A DNA stretch of 64,000 nucleotides, taken from an uncultured Bacteroidia bacterium. GTDB lineage: Bacteria; Bacteroidota; Bacteroidia; Bacteroidales; F082. This document shows positions 19,301 through 26,198 of this stretch, in pieces. Numbering within the stretch: the stretch's first letter is position 1; each line of letters opens with the position of its first letter. The notes under the pieces are model-generated. The model was not told where the DNA came from and did no database searches. It saw nothing but the letters and a program-made list of their open reading frames with translations. The stretch covers positions 1 to 64,000 of the forward strand of contig CACXIM010000031.1 of NCBI GenBank assembly GCA_902767725.1, given 5' to 3'. The position numbers and the translations under genes were made by a program.

Positions 19301-19567
19301 ATAGCTGTTTTCAAGCTTCTCCTTGAGGTAGTTCTTCGCCTGCATCTCGTCCATGTCTCTTTTTTGCATGGCATCGGCAATGGCGTCCTGGATGGACTCT
19401 GAAACGGCGATGTCTTGTCCGTTGGCATCTTTGGGGAAGACTTGCTCAATGGCATTCTTCTCTGCTCTGCGTTCCACAATCTTAGTCACCACAGTGAAAG
19501 AAAGCTGGTACAGGAAAATGAGCGCAAAGATGATGGCTATCGCCCTAATTGCTCCTTTGTTTTGCAT
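16328..19567 (-). CDS. secDF: Fused protein translocase subunit SecDF
   Basis: This inner-membrane RND-type protein of 1079 residues uses the proton gradient to help export proteins through SecYEG. SecD is the N-terminal half (LGLDLKGGMNVTLEV near residue 120) and SecF the C-terminal half (LGIDFTGGRNYVVQF near 760). Each has the six-helix pattern with one large periplasmic domain. A Glu-rich, low-complexity insertion fills about residues 302-369 in the SecD periplasmic part, as in other Bacteroidetes. It is a single-gene unit with its own promoter and terminator. Confidence 0.95.
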   Translation of the reverse strand: MQNKGAIRAIAIIFALIFLYQLSFTVVTKIVERRAEKNAIEQVFPKDANGQDIAVSESIQDAIADAMQKRDMDEMQAKNYLKEKLENSYLDSMNTVNVYNLGFKKYTYRDAKEKEINLGLDLKGGMNVTLEVSVKDIVKALSHDSQDPVFLQAMELASKRQQESKGDFVTLFGEAFKETDPNAKLVSIFLLEFKDKKDININSSNDDVLKVLKEESDAAIDRSYQILGTRIDRFGVAQPNIQKLENSGRILVELPGIKDPERVRKLLQGTAQLEFWETYNFSEIQQAFIDADARLAANMKNKKNVEETPAVSEETEEVEGAEEEVAVAEEGEAVEATETDSTDVALLDQLSENKGEEEKVEEEEVDANHPLFSKLQPVSGSSARVGIAMVKDTAAINQMLAETKSLFPRQLKLAWTVKPESITGEDGESFEVLDLVALKMSRDNSCALGGEVITDARQDYGQGNQVEVTIQMNPEGANKWKNLTRDNVGKQIAIVLDDLVYSYPVVNGEIPNGRSSISGGGMTIEEAQDLANILKAGKLPAPARILEEQVVGPTLGKESVQKGMWSMVFAFILVLVYMVFFYKKAGFVADIALLINVFFLFGVLACLGSVLTLPGIAGIVLTLGMAVDSNVIIFERIKEEIKAGKGIKLAIQDGYKNAYSAIIDGNVTTLITGIILIILGTGPVHSFAVTLCIGILTSLATSIFITRLIFERMLAKEKEISFSTNFTRNFLQDKHYRFIDIRKTSFIICIVFLVISLGSLGIRRLNLGIDFTGGRNYVVQFDDPSITVENVRNVLSDVNVDKASIHSALEMSNDAEVEDWSTPEVKTYGTNGQVKITTKFLIDEDSPAVDSIIQVILYNNLKGLYKNELTMSKFSSEDETVGILSTQKVGATIASDVTRKSIWAIIVALALMFVYIAIRFKKWQYGVASIMALAQDTIIVLGMYSLFYNILPFTMEVDQSFIAAVLTVIGYSINATVVIFDRVRENVNLHPKSSWKENMTNAVNSTLTRSFNTSGSTLVVLLAIFIFGGDTIRGFIFALLVGVLAGTFSSVFLSTPFAYVLMKGNKKDKQIEAEDTKKK

Positions 19568-19643
19568 TGTAAAACTGATTTAATTATTTGACTTTTAATT
19601 TGTTAAATTTCAAAAAGGTACATTTTACTCCATTACGAGCCTG

Positions 19644-19651
19644 CAAAAATA
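19644..19651 (-). promoter_or_regulatory. -7 element of secDF
   Basis: TATTTTTG on the minus strand, about 77 bases before the ATG. Confidence 0.6.
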
Positions 19652-19661
19652 CGAAATATTT

Positions 19662-19735
19662 CTATTTATATTTCAACCACTTGAAAATTTCCTTGTATGA
19701 AAGTTTTTTTCCATACATCAAAAGGTGCCGGCCAA
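19662..19735 (-). pseudogene. Out-of-frame C-terminal tail of the ABC permease
   Basis: In a different frame from the permease, this stretch encodes LLMYGKKLSYKEIFKWLKYK and a stop. That is the usual C-terminal end of this permease family, which normally follows the last membrane helix. It is separated from the main frame by a junction at GGCACCTT/TTGATG, so part of the last helix appears deleted. Confidence 0.7.
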
Positions 19736-20929
19736 GATGACGACCGAAAGCACGATCTGCCAGATGGGCACGCCAAATGGGATCCTCACCATCATCGAGA
19801 TGGGGGAGGTGAAAGGAATCATCGAGAGCCATACCGACAAGGAGCTGTCGGGATTGTTGACGATATAGAACGAGGAGATGATGGCGACGATCAAGGGCAC
19901 GGTGACGGGAAGTGTGAATTGCTGCGAGTCGGTGTTGTTGTCGACCAACGAGCCGATGGCGGCATAAAGTGTGGCGTACAGCAGGTAGCCTAAGATGAAG
20001 AAAATGAGGAAACACCCGATGATGGTGCCGAAATCGATGGAGTGGGCGATTTGGATGATGTTTTGCACGGCTTCGTTGTTCATGATGTCGTTGGAGCTGA
20101 TCTGTTGGCTCATCACGGTGCCCGACGACAGGATTTCAGGGCTGCTGAGTCCCATGAAGGCAGAAAAACCGAGATAGAGTGCTCCAGTGAGCAGAATCCA
20201 TAGCACGAACTGAGTGAGGGCTACCAACGAAACGCCGATGATTTTACCCATCATCAACTGGAAGGGCTTCACCGAGCTGATGATGACTTCGATGATGCGG
20301 TTGGTCTTTTCTTCCGACACGCCTTGCATCACCTGCCCACCAAAGAAGATGATGAACATGTAGACCAGCAATGACAATCCTATGCCGAGAGCAAACTGCA
20401 CCTTTGTGAAGGTTTCCTTCTCGTTACCTTTGTCGTCCATCCGCATGATTTGCAGGTTGACGTCGGTCTTCACCGCGCTGACGATCTCGGGGTCGACACC
20501 TTTGGCCATCAGCTTCTGGTCTTCGATTTCTTTTTTCATCACGTTGCTGATGTAGTTCTCCACTTCCATCGGCACCTGGCGGATGCTGTAAACGACGGCG
20601 TTCGACGGGATGTTGAGTTGTGTGGGTGGCACGTAGACGGCCATGTCGAATATACCGCTTTTTACCAGCTCCTTGACCGAGTCGATGGGTTGGTTGGACA
20701 TATTGACGAAGGTGTGTTCCTTGGTACCAGTGAAGCGATCTTCAAACCAATGGCTCTCGTCGACGACGGCAATCCGCATGTTCTCGTTGCTCGAGTTGAG
20801 GGCGAGCATGATGGGGATGATGTAGATGGCCGCCATCAGGATAGGCCCCAGGAAGGTCAGGATGATGAAACTGCGCTTGCGCACGCGCGTCATGTATTCG
20901 CGTTTGATGATGAGTCCGATCTTGTTCAT
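19718..20929 (-). CDS. ABC-2 type (NatB-like) permease, C-terminally truncated
   Basis: This permease of 403 residues has one N-terminal helix, a large extracytoplasmic domain (about residues 45-180) and a C-terminal block of five or six helices, as in NatB-like sodium or drug exporters. The ATG overlaps the stop of the upstream ATPase gene (ATGA), so the two are translationally coupled. The frame stops at ILAGTF, in the middle of the last expected helix, and the normal tail is found out of frame just downstream. The protein may be impaired or the lesion may be an assembly error. Confidence 0.8.
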   Translation of the reverse strand: MNKIGLIIKREYMTRVRKRSFIILTFLGPILMAAIYIIPIMLALNSSNENMRIAVVDESHWFEDRFTGTKEHTFVNMSNQPIDSVKELVKSGIFDMAVYVPPTQLNIPSNAVVYSIRQVPMEVENYISNVMKKEIEDQKLMAKGVDPEIVSAVKTDVNLQIMRMDDKGNEKETFTKVQFALGIGLSLLVYMFIIFFGGQVMQGVSEEKTNRIIEVIISSVKPFQLMMGKIIGVSLVALTQFVLWILLTGALYLGFSAFMGLSSPEILSSGTVMSQQISSNDIMNNEAVQNIIQIAHSIDFGTIIGCFLIFFILGYLLYATLYAAIGSLVDNNTDSQQFTLPVTVPLIVAIISSFYIVNNPDSSLSVWLSMIPFTSPISMMVRIPFGVPIWQIVLSVVILAGTF

Positions 20930-21849
20930 GAGGCTTGGTTTTGGGATTGCACTTCGTGGATGAAGATGTCGTTCATGGAGGGCAGTACCTCTTTGAAGGA
21001 GACGAGCTGTCCGATTTGGAGCAGCTGGTTGAGCAGTTCGTTGGGCGATTCGCTGAAAAGGGTTAGCTTGGTCTCGTCGGGGAGGTCGGTGGACTCCACC
21101 TTTATATTATTATAGGTGTCGGCGATGTTCATCACCTTGAGGGTGTCGGGACAGCGCACCACGATCTCGCGTTGGTGGGTGTCGTGTTGCCGCTTGATGT
21201 CGCTCACCTTGCCTTGCAAGATGCTCTTGCCTCTGTTGATCAAGGTGATGCTGTCGCAGAGCTCTTCCACCGAGGCCATGTTGTGGGTGGAAAGGAGGAT
21301 GGTGGCGCCTTTTTCGCGCAAATCGAGGATGGCTTCTTTCAGCAGGTTGGCGTTGATGGGATCGAAGCCGCTGAAAGGTTCGTCGAAGATGAGAATGTCG
21401 GGCTCATGGATGACGGTGGTGATGAACTGCACTTTCTGCTGCATGCCCTTGCTGAGTTCTTCCACCTTCTTGTCCCACCAGCTGGCGATTTCGAATTTCT
21501 CGAACCATTCCATCAGCCTTTTCTTAGCCTCAGCTTTCTTGATGCCTTTCAGCTCGGCCAGGTAGATGGCTTGCTCGCCGACTTTCATCTTCTTGTAAAG
21601 GCCGCGTTCCTCGGGCAGGTAGCCGATGCGGGCGATGTGGTTTTGGCTCAGTTTCTCGCCATTGATGAGCACCTCTCCAGAATCAGGAGCCGTGATTTGG
21701 TTAAGGATACGGATGAGGGTGGTCTTGCCCGCGCCATTTGGACCCAAAAGGCCGTATATGCACTGCTCTTGGATGTCAATGCACATACGGTCTAAGGCGA
21801 TGTGGTCGGCGTATTTCTTGGTGACCTCGTTGACGGTTATTTTAGTCAT
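20926..21849 (-). CDS. ABC transporter ATP-binding protein, NatA-like
   Basis: This ATPase of 307 residues pairs with the downstream permease. Walker A is GPNGAGKTT, the signature is LSKGMQQKVQF and Walker B is DILIFDEPFSG, all intact. The C-terminal ~80 residues (after HNMASVEELCD) form the extra domain common in NatA-type subunits. I start at the ATG at 21849 (MTKITVNEVTKKY); the in-frame extension to 21906 is made only of intergenic repeat sequence. Confidence 0.92.
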   Translation of the reverse strand: MTKITVNEVTKKYADHIALDRMCIDIQEQCIYGLLGPNGAGKTTLIRILNQITAPDSGEVLINGEKLSQNHIARIGYLPEERGLYKKMKVGEQAIYLAELKGIKKAEAKKRLMEWFEKFEIASWWDKKVEELSKGMQQKVQFITTVIHEPDILIFDEPFSGFDPINANLLKEAILDLREKGATILLSTHNMASVEELCDSITLINRGKSILQGKVSDIKRQHDTHQREIVVRCPDTLKVMNIADTYNNIKVESTDLPDETKLTLFSESPNELLNQLLQIGQLVSFKEVLPSMNDIFIHEVQSQNQAS

Positions 21850-21996
21850 TTCTTGTTGCTTCTGGCTTCTGGCCTTTGGCTTCTGGCTTGCTTGGCTGTT
21901 AGCCATTAGCTTTTAGCCGTTAGCTTTGGTAGCACTATGGCTAACAGCTAATGGCTAATAGCTAACTGCCCATTGCCAGAGGCCAGCAGCCAACAG
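21850..21996. repeat. Intergenic palindrome of TTCTGGC and GCTAATGG words
   Basis: The left side has repeated TTCTGGC words, then GTTAGCCATTAGC and TTAGCCGTTAGC. The right side has GCTAACAGCTAATGGC and GCTAATAGCTAAC, then GCCAGAGGCCAGCAGCC. The whole is a large imperfect palindrome between dnaJ and the ABC ATPase gene. Confidence 0.8.
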
Positions 21997-21998
21997 CC

Positions 21999-23186
21999 TT
22001 AGTTAAAGTAGTCCTTAATCTTACTGAAAAAACTCTTCTCCTCGGCGGTGGGGTTGGGCTTGAAGTTGTCCGATTGGGCGAGTTGCTGCAGCAGCTCTTC
22101 CTCTTTCTTGCTGACTTTCTTCGGCACCCACACGTTGACGTTGACGAGCATGTCGCCACTGCCGTAGCCGTTAAGTATGGGCAGGCCTTTGCCTCTCAGC
22201 CTCAGTACCTTGCCACTCTGTGTGCCAGGAGCGATTTTCACACGCACCTTGCCGTCGACGGTGGGCACTTCGGCTTGGGTACCCATTATGGCCTCAGGGA
22301 TAGTGATGAAGAGGTTGTAAATCAACGTGCTCTCATCGCGCTCGAAGTCGGGATGCGGCTCTTCTTCGATCAGGACGAGCAGGTCGCCGTTCACGCCGTT
22401 GTGAGGTCCGGCATTGCCTTTGCCACGCACGGTGAGTTGCATGCCTTCGCCCACACCGGCAGGGATGTCGATGTCGATGATTTCGTCACCTTTCATGATG
22501 CCTTCACCACCACAGTGGGTGCATTTCTTCTTGATGACGGTGCCAGTGCCGTTACAGGTAGGACACACCGAGGCGGTCTGCATCTGTCCGAAGAAGCTGT
22601 TGACGGTCTGCACCACCTGGCCGCGACCATGGCAGGTGGGACAGGTCTCGGTGGAGCCGTCTTCCGAGCCGCTACCATGGCAATGCGTGCAAGCGACGTA
22701 TTTGCTTACCTTGATTTTCTTTTTCACGCCATGGGCGATCTCTTGCAGATTCAGCTTTACCTTCACGCGGATGTTGGAGCCGCGCTGTTTGACAGTGCCA
22801 CCACGGCTACCGCCTCCGAAGCCACCAAAGCTACTGAAGCCGCCACCAAAGTCGAAGCCACGACCGAAAACGCTGTTCAGGATGTCGTTCAGGTCGAAGT
22901 CACCGAAGCCGCCGAAGCCACTGCCACCGCTGGCCGATCCGCCGTCCATGCCAGCGAAGCCGTAACGGTCGTAGCGCGCTTTCTTGTTCTCATCGCTTAA
23001 AACGGAATAGGCCTCCGAGGCTTCCTTGAAGTTCTCCTCGGCGGTCTTTTTCTCGGCGTCGGTGCCGTTCACCCACTTGTCGGGGTGCCATTTCAAGGCG
23101 GCCTTACGGTAGGCGCTCTTTATCTCATCGGGTGTGGAGCTCTTGTTGACCCCCAGCACCTCGTAGTAATCTCGTTTTTCTGCCAT
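21999..23186 (-). CDS. dnaJ: Chaperone protein DnaJ
   Basis: This co-chaperone of DnaK has a J domain with the HPD motif (LKWHPDKW near residue 32), a Gly/Phe-rich linker (about 75-125), four zinc-binding CxxCxGxG repeats (about 150-220) and the C-terminal substrate-binding domains. Its length of 395 residues is normal. It follows grpE on the same strand, separated by a palindromic repeat, so the two probably form one heat-shock unit; dnaK is not in the window. Confidence 0.96.
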   Translation of the reverse strand: MAEKRDYYEVLGVNKSSTPDEIKSAYRKAALKWHPDKWVNGTDAEKKTAEENFKEASEAYSVLSDENKKARYDRYGFAGMDGGSASGGSGFGGFGDFDLNDILNSVFGRGFDFGGGFSSFGGFGGGSRGGTVKQRGSNIRVKVKLNLQEIAHGVKKKIKVSKYVACTHCHGSGSEDGSTETCPTCHGRGQVVQTVNSFFGQMQTASVCPTCNGTGTVIKKKCTHCGGEGIMKGDEIIDIDIPAGVGEGMQLTVRGKGNAGPHNGVNGDLLVLIEEEPHPDFERDESTLIYNLFITIPEAIMGTQAEVPTVDGKVRVKIAPGTQSGKVLRLRGKGLPILNGYGSGDMLVNVNVWVPKKVSKKEEELLQQLAQSDNFKPNPTAEEKSFFSKIKDYFN

Positions 23187-23218
23187 TATCTATTGTCCTT
23201 TCTTTCTGCTTGTTTTCC

Positions 23219-23305
23219 CGTCATTGCGAGGAGGAACGACGAAGCAATCTAAGGTGATGACTAAAGTGTTACCCGTCTAGACTGCTTCGTGCCTCGCAGT
23301 GACGC
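23219..23305. repeat. Dispersed GTCATTGCGAGG palindrome between grpE and dnaJ
   Basis: The arms GTCATTGCGAGG...ACGAAGCAATCT and AGACTGCTTCGT...CCTCGCAGTGAC are near complements. Sequences of this type (GTCATTGCGAGG...GAAGCAATC) are familiar as dispersed repeats in many unrelated bacterial genomes. Confidence 0.75.
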
Positions 23306-23319
23306 GAAGCGTGTCAATA

Positions 23320-23958
23320 CTAATTACCAACCACGACACGCGCAAAGCGTATCACCTTGCCGTTCAGCTTGTAGCCCTTTTGGATGACGTCCAGGACCTT
23401 GCCTTTCTTGTCTTCCTCGGGTGCAGGGATCATCGTAAGTGCCTCGTGCTCATCGGTGTTGAATTCGGCATCCATGGCCTCGATCTCTTCCAAGCCTTTC
23501 TTTTTCAAGGTGTCTTTAAGCTTGTTGAAGATCAAAGTGACGCCTTGCAAATCGGCCTCGTTGCCATTCTTTTCCATGTTTTGCAATGCACGCTCGAAGT
23601 CGTCAAGCACGGGCAGGATGTCCTTGATTACGTTCTCCGAAGCCGTAACGGTCAGGTCCAGCTTTTCCTTGGCGGTGCGCTTGCGGTAGTTGTCGAACTC
23701 CGAGAATAGGCGCAAATATTTGTCGTTCAATTCGGCATATTTGGCCTTTTCTTCCTCCAAGGCCTTCTCCTGGGCATGACGGATCTTGAACCGCTTTGAC
23801 TTTTTTTCGGAAACATTGTCACCTTGTGCCTCTTTGGTTTCGGTGGTTTCCTCTTTCTTGGGCTGTTCGTCAACGGGTTCTTGGTTGTTTTCCATGTCGG
23901 GATTGACGGTGTCTTTCAAGGCATCGTCTTGATTGTTAACGTTTTCGTTTTCGGTCAT
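23320..23958 (-). CDS. grpE: Nucleotide exchange factor GrpE
   Basis: GrpE releases ADP from DnaK. This protein of 212 residues has an acidic disordered N-terminus (to about residue 65), a long coiled coil including YLRLFSEFDNYRKRTAKEK, and the C-terminal beta domain with the family ending VIQKGYKLNGKVIRFARVVV. It is upstream of dnaJ on the same strand. Confidence 0.95.
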   Translation of the reverse strand: MTENENVNNQDDALKDTVNPDMENNQEPVDEQPKKEETTETKEAQGDNVSEKKSKRFKIRHAQEKALEEEKAKYAELNDKYLRLFSEFDNYRKRTAKEKLDLTVTASENVIKDILPVLDDFERALQNMEKNGNEADLQGVTLIFNKLKDTLKKKGLEEIEAMDAEFNTDEHEALTMIPAPEEDKKGKVLDVIQKGYKLNGKVIRFARVVVGN

Positions 23959-24062
23959 GATATGTGTGTTTTGCTATTATTTTTCATTTTGCGCTAAGAC
24001 ACATCAAATCCTTTGCCAAAGGGTCGGCTTTGACAAAATGGCAGAATGGGTTGGGAAAGGGC

Positions 24063-25370
24063 TTAGAGACGTTCGATGAGCGGCCCGTTGAGGCTGAGGG
24101 CGTTCACGCGCTTGTCGATGTATTGGTAGCCGCGTTCAATCTGGTCGCTGTTGTCGATGATGCTGTCGCCTTGGGCAGATAAGGCAGCGATGAGCAGGGC
24201 GACACCGGCACGGATGTCGGGCGAGGCCATGCGGATGCCACGCAGGGCATGGCTACGGTCGAGGCCGATGACGTTGGCGCGGTGTGGGTCGCAGAGGATG
24301 ATTTGCGCGCCCATGTCGATGAGCTTGTCGACAAAGAACAGACGACTCTCAAACATCTTTTGGTGGATGAGTACAGTGCCTTTGGCTTGGGTGGCCACCA
24401 CCAAAACGATACTGATCAAGTCGGGGGTGAATCCAGGCCAAGGTGCATCGGCCACGGTGAGGATGCTGCCGTCCATGAAGGTCTGGACCTCGTAATGGTC
24501 TTGTGCAGGGATGAAAATGTCGTCGCCACGGTATTCCATCTGGATGCCGAGCTTGCGGAATACATCAGGGATGATGCCGAGTTGTGCGATGCCCGCATTT
24601 TTGATGGTGATCTCACTGCCGGTCATGGCGGCCATGCCGATAAAGCTGCCCACCTCAATCATATCGGCCAGCAGGGTGTGTTCTGTGCCATGCAAACGAC
24701 TGACACCGTTGATGGTCAGTAGGTTGGAACCGACGCCTTTGATGTCGGCGCCCATGTGGTTAAGCATGGTGCAGAGTTGCACGAGATATGGCTCACAAGC
24801 GGCGTTGAAGATGGTGGTGGTGCCTTGGGCCATCACGGCGGCCATGACGATGTTGGCCGTGCCGGTGACGGAAGCCTCGTCGAGAAGCATGTAGCAGCCT
24901 TTCAGGCCACCTTGCTGCACTCCTACTTTATAGTCGTTGAAATCAAAGATGGCACCGAGTTTTTGCAGACCGATGACGTGGGTGTCAAGCCTGCGGCGAC
25001 CGATTTTGTCGCCACCGGGTTTGGGCATGTAGGCTTTGCCAAAGCGGGCCAGCATGGGGCCGGTCATCATCACGCTACCGCGCAGTTTGGAGGCTGTGCT
25101 TTGGTAGTCCGAGCCATTGAAGTAGTCGAAGTTGAGCGACTTGGCTTGAAGGATGATGTCGTGGCGCGTGGGACGCTCGATGCTCACGCCCATGCCTTCC
25201 AAGAGGGCTATCAGGTTGTTGATGTCCAGGATGTCAGGCAGGTTGTGGATGATGACTTTTTCTTCGGTGAGTAGGCAGGCACAGAGAATCTGCATGGCTT
25301 CGTTCTTTGCACCTTGTGGGATGATTTCGCCTTGCAGCTTGCCGCCGCCTTTTATCTTTAGTGATGCCAT
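24063..25370 (-). CDS. murA: UDP-N-acetylglucosamine 1-carboxyvinyltransferase
   Basis: MurA transfers enolpyruvate from PEP to UDP-GlcNAc, the first committed step of peptidoglycan synthesis. At 435 residues, all major blocks are present (GAKNEAMQIL, LRGSVMMTGPMLARFG, EPYLVQLCTMLNHMG). The PEP-adduct cysteine of the usual PGGCxIGxR loop is replaced by Asp121 (PGGDKIGRR). This Cys-to-Asp change is known from fosfomycin-insensitive MurA enzymes of mycobacteria and chlamydiae, and the enzyme stays active. Reduced fosfomycin sensitivity is inferred. Confidence 0.95.
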   Translation of the reverse strand: MASLKIKGGGKLQGEIIPQGAKNEAMQILCACLLTEEKVIIHNLPDILDINNLIALLEGMGVSIERPTRHDIILQAKSLNFDYFNGSDYQSTASKLRGSVMMTGPMLARFGKAYMPKPGGDKIGRRRLDTHVIGLQKLGAIFDFNDYKVGVQQGGLKGCYMLLDEASVTGTANIVMAAVMAQGTTTIFNAACEPYLVQLCTMLNHMGADIKGVGSNLLTINGVSRLHGTEHTLLADMIEVGSFIGMAAMTGSEITIKNAGIAQLGIIPDVFRKLGIQMEYRGDDIFIPAQDHYEVQTFMDGSILTVADAPWPGFTPDLISIVLVVATQAKGTVLIHQKMFESRLFFVDKLIDMGAQIILCDPHRANVIGLDRSHALRGIRMASPDIRAGVALLIAALSAQGDSIIDNSDQIERGYQYIDKRVNALSLNGPLIERL

Positions 25371-25384
25371 AGTGTTCTTTTTTT

Positions 25385-25461
25385 TGGCTTTAAGCTATCA
25401 GCCGTCAGCTATCAGCGTGTTTTGACAGAGCTGATAGCTGATTGCTGATAGCTGACGGCTA
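25385..25461. repeat. Intergenic AGCTATCAGC word palindrome
   Basis: AAGCTATCAGCCGTCAGC plus TATCAGC on the left faces GCTGATAGCTGATTGC and TGATAGCTGACGGC on the right, with a spacer of about 13 bases. The arms are almost fully complementary. Confidence 0.8.
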
Positions 25462-25463
25462 AT

Positions 25464-26165
25464 TTAAAGTTTCCCCAGTTCTTGCATGCGTTTCTTGTAT
25501 GCCGGGTTATTCGGGTTGTTCATGTTGGCCTTCAGATTCGGCACTTTTTTCTTTTTCTTCTTGCCTTGTTGCTGCTGCTTGGCTTGAGGTTGGACTTTTC
25601 CAGGGGTGTCGCTGTTGCTGTTCAGCCTCGATTCTTCTGCAATGACTAGGCGTCCATTTGAGAGGTTCTTCAGGTCGTCAATAATCACTTGGTCGTTGAC
25701 GACGCTCTTGTTCCATTCCAAATAGTTGCGCTTCATCTGCCCAGCCAAAGAGTAGGCGAGGGCCTCACGAATCTCGTCGTTCTCTTCTTGGGAAGCGGCC
25801 TCAATCATCTTGATGAGGTATTGGCCATAGTGACCATATTTGATATCATTATTCTGATATCCAATATGTTGTGGTTTCTTTTGCTGTTCCACAGGGATGG
25901 GAGGTGCAAATGGACTGTCCACATCGAGTTTATAGCCCGAGATCATATAAAGATGGTCCCAAAGTTTGTGTTCGTAGTCGCTTGACTGCTTGATGCCTGG
26001 GTTCATCTGTACCATCACGCTGATGATGTATTTGGCTGCTTCGGTACGTTGCTCGCGGTCTTCAATCTCAGGCAGTTTCTTGATCATCTCTTGGACGCAT
26101 CGTCCGTATTCCGAGATGACAATCTGCTCTTTCTCTGTATTATAGGTCAAACCAGCTTTGTTCAT
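25464..26165 (-). CDS. DUF4290 domain-containing protein
   Basis: A soluble protein of 233 residues. The first ~170 residues match the Bacteroidetes-specific DUF4290 family (YNTEKEQIVISEYGRCVQEM; YIISVMVQMNPG). The C-terminus is basic and low in complexity, with Gln- and Lys-rich runs. The role is unknown. It lies directly upstream of murA, and a link to cell-wall synthesis is only positional. Confidence 0.88.
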   Translation of the reverse strand: MNKAGLTYNTEKEQIVISEYGRCVQEMIKKLPEIEDREQRTEAAKYIISVMVQMNPGIKQSSDYEHKLWDHLYMISGYKLDVDSPFAPPIPVEQQKKPQHIGYQNNDIKYGHYGQYLIKMIEAASQEENDEIREALAYSLAGQMKRNYLEWNKSVVNDQVIIDDLKNLSNGRLVIAEESRLNSNSDTPGKVQPQAKQQQQGKKKKKKVPNLKANMNNPNNPAYKKRMQELGKL

Positions 26166-26183
26166 TGTGATTCAATTTGGATG

Positions 26184-26191
26184 CAAAGATA
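26184..26191 (-). promoter_or_regulatory. -7 element of the DUF4290 gene
   Basis: TATCTTTG on the minus strand, 18 bases before the ATG. Confidence 0.6.
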
Positions 26192-26198
26192 GTGATTT

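Noticed and set aside
21850..21996. CRISPR-like array
   Set aside because: The units are short, of uneven spacing and mostly inverted, with no spacers of constant length and no cas genes in the window.
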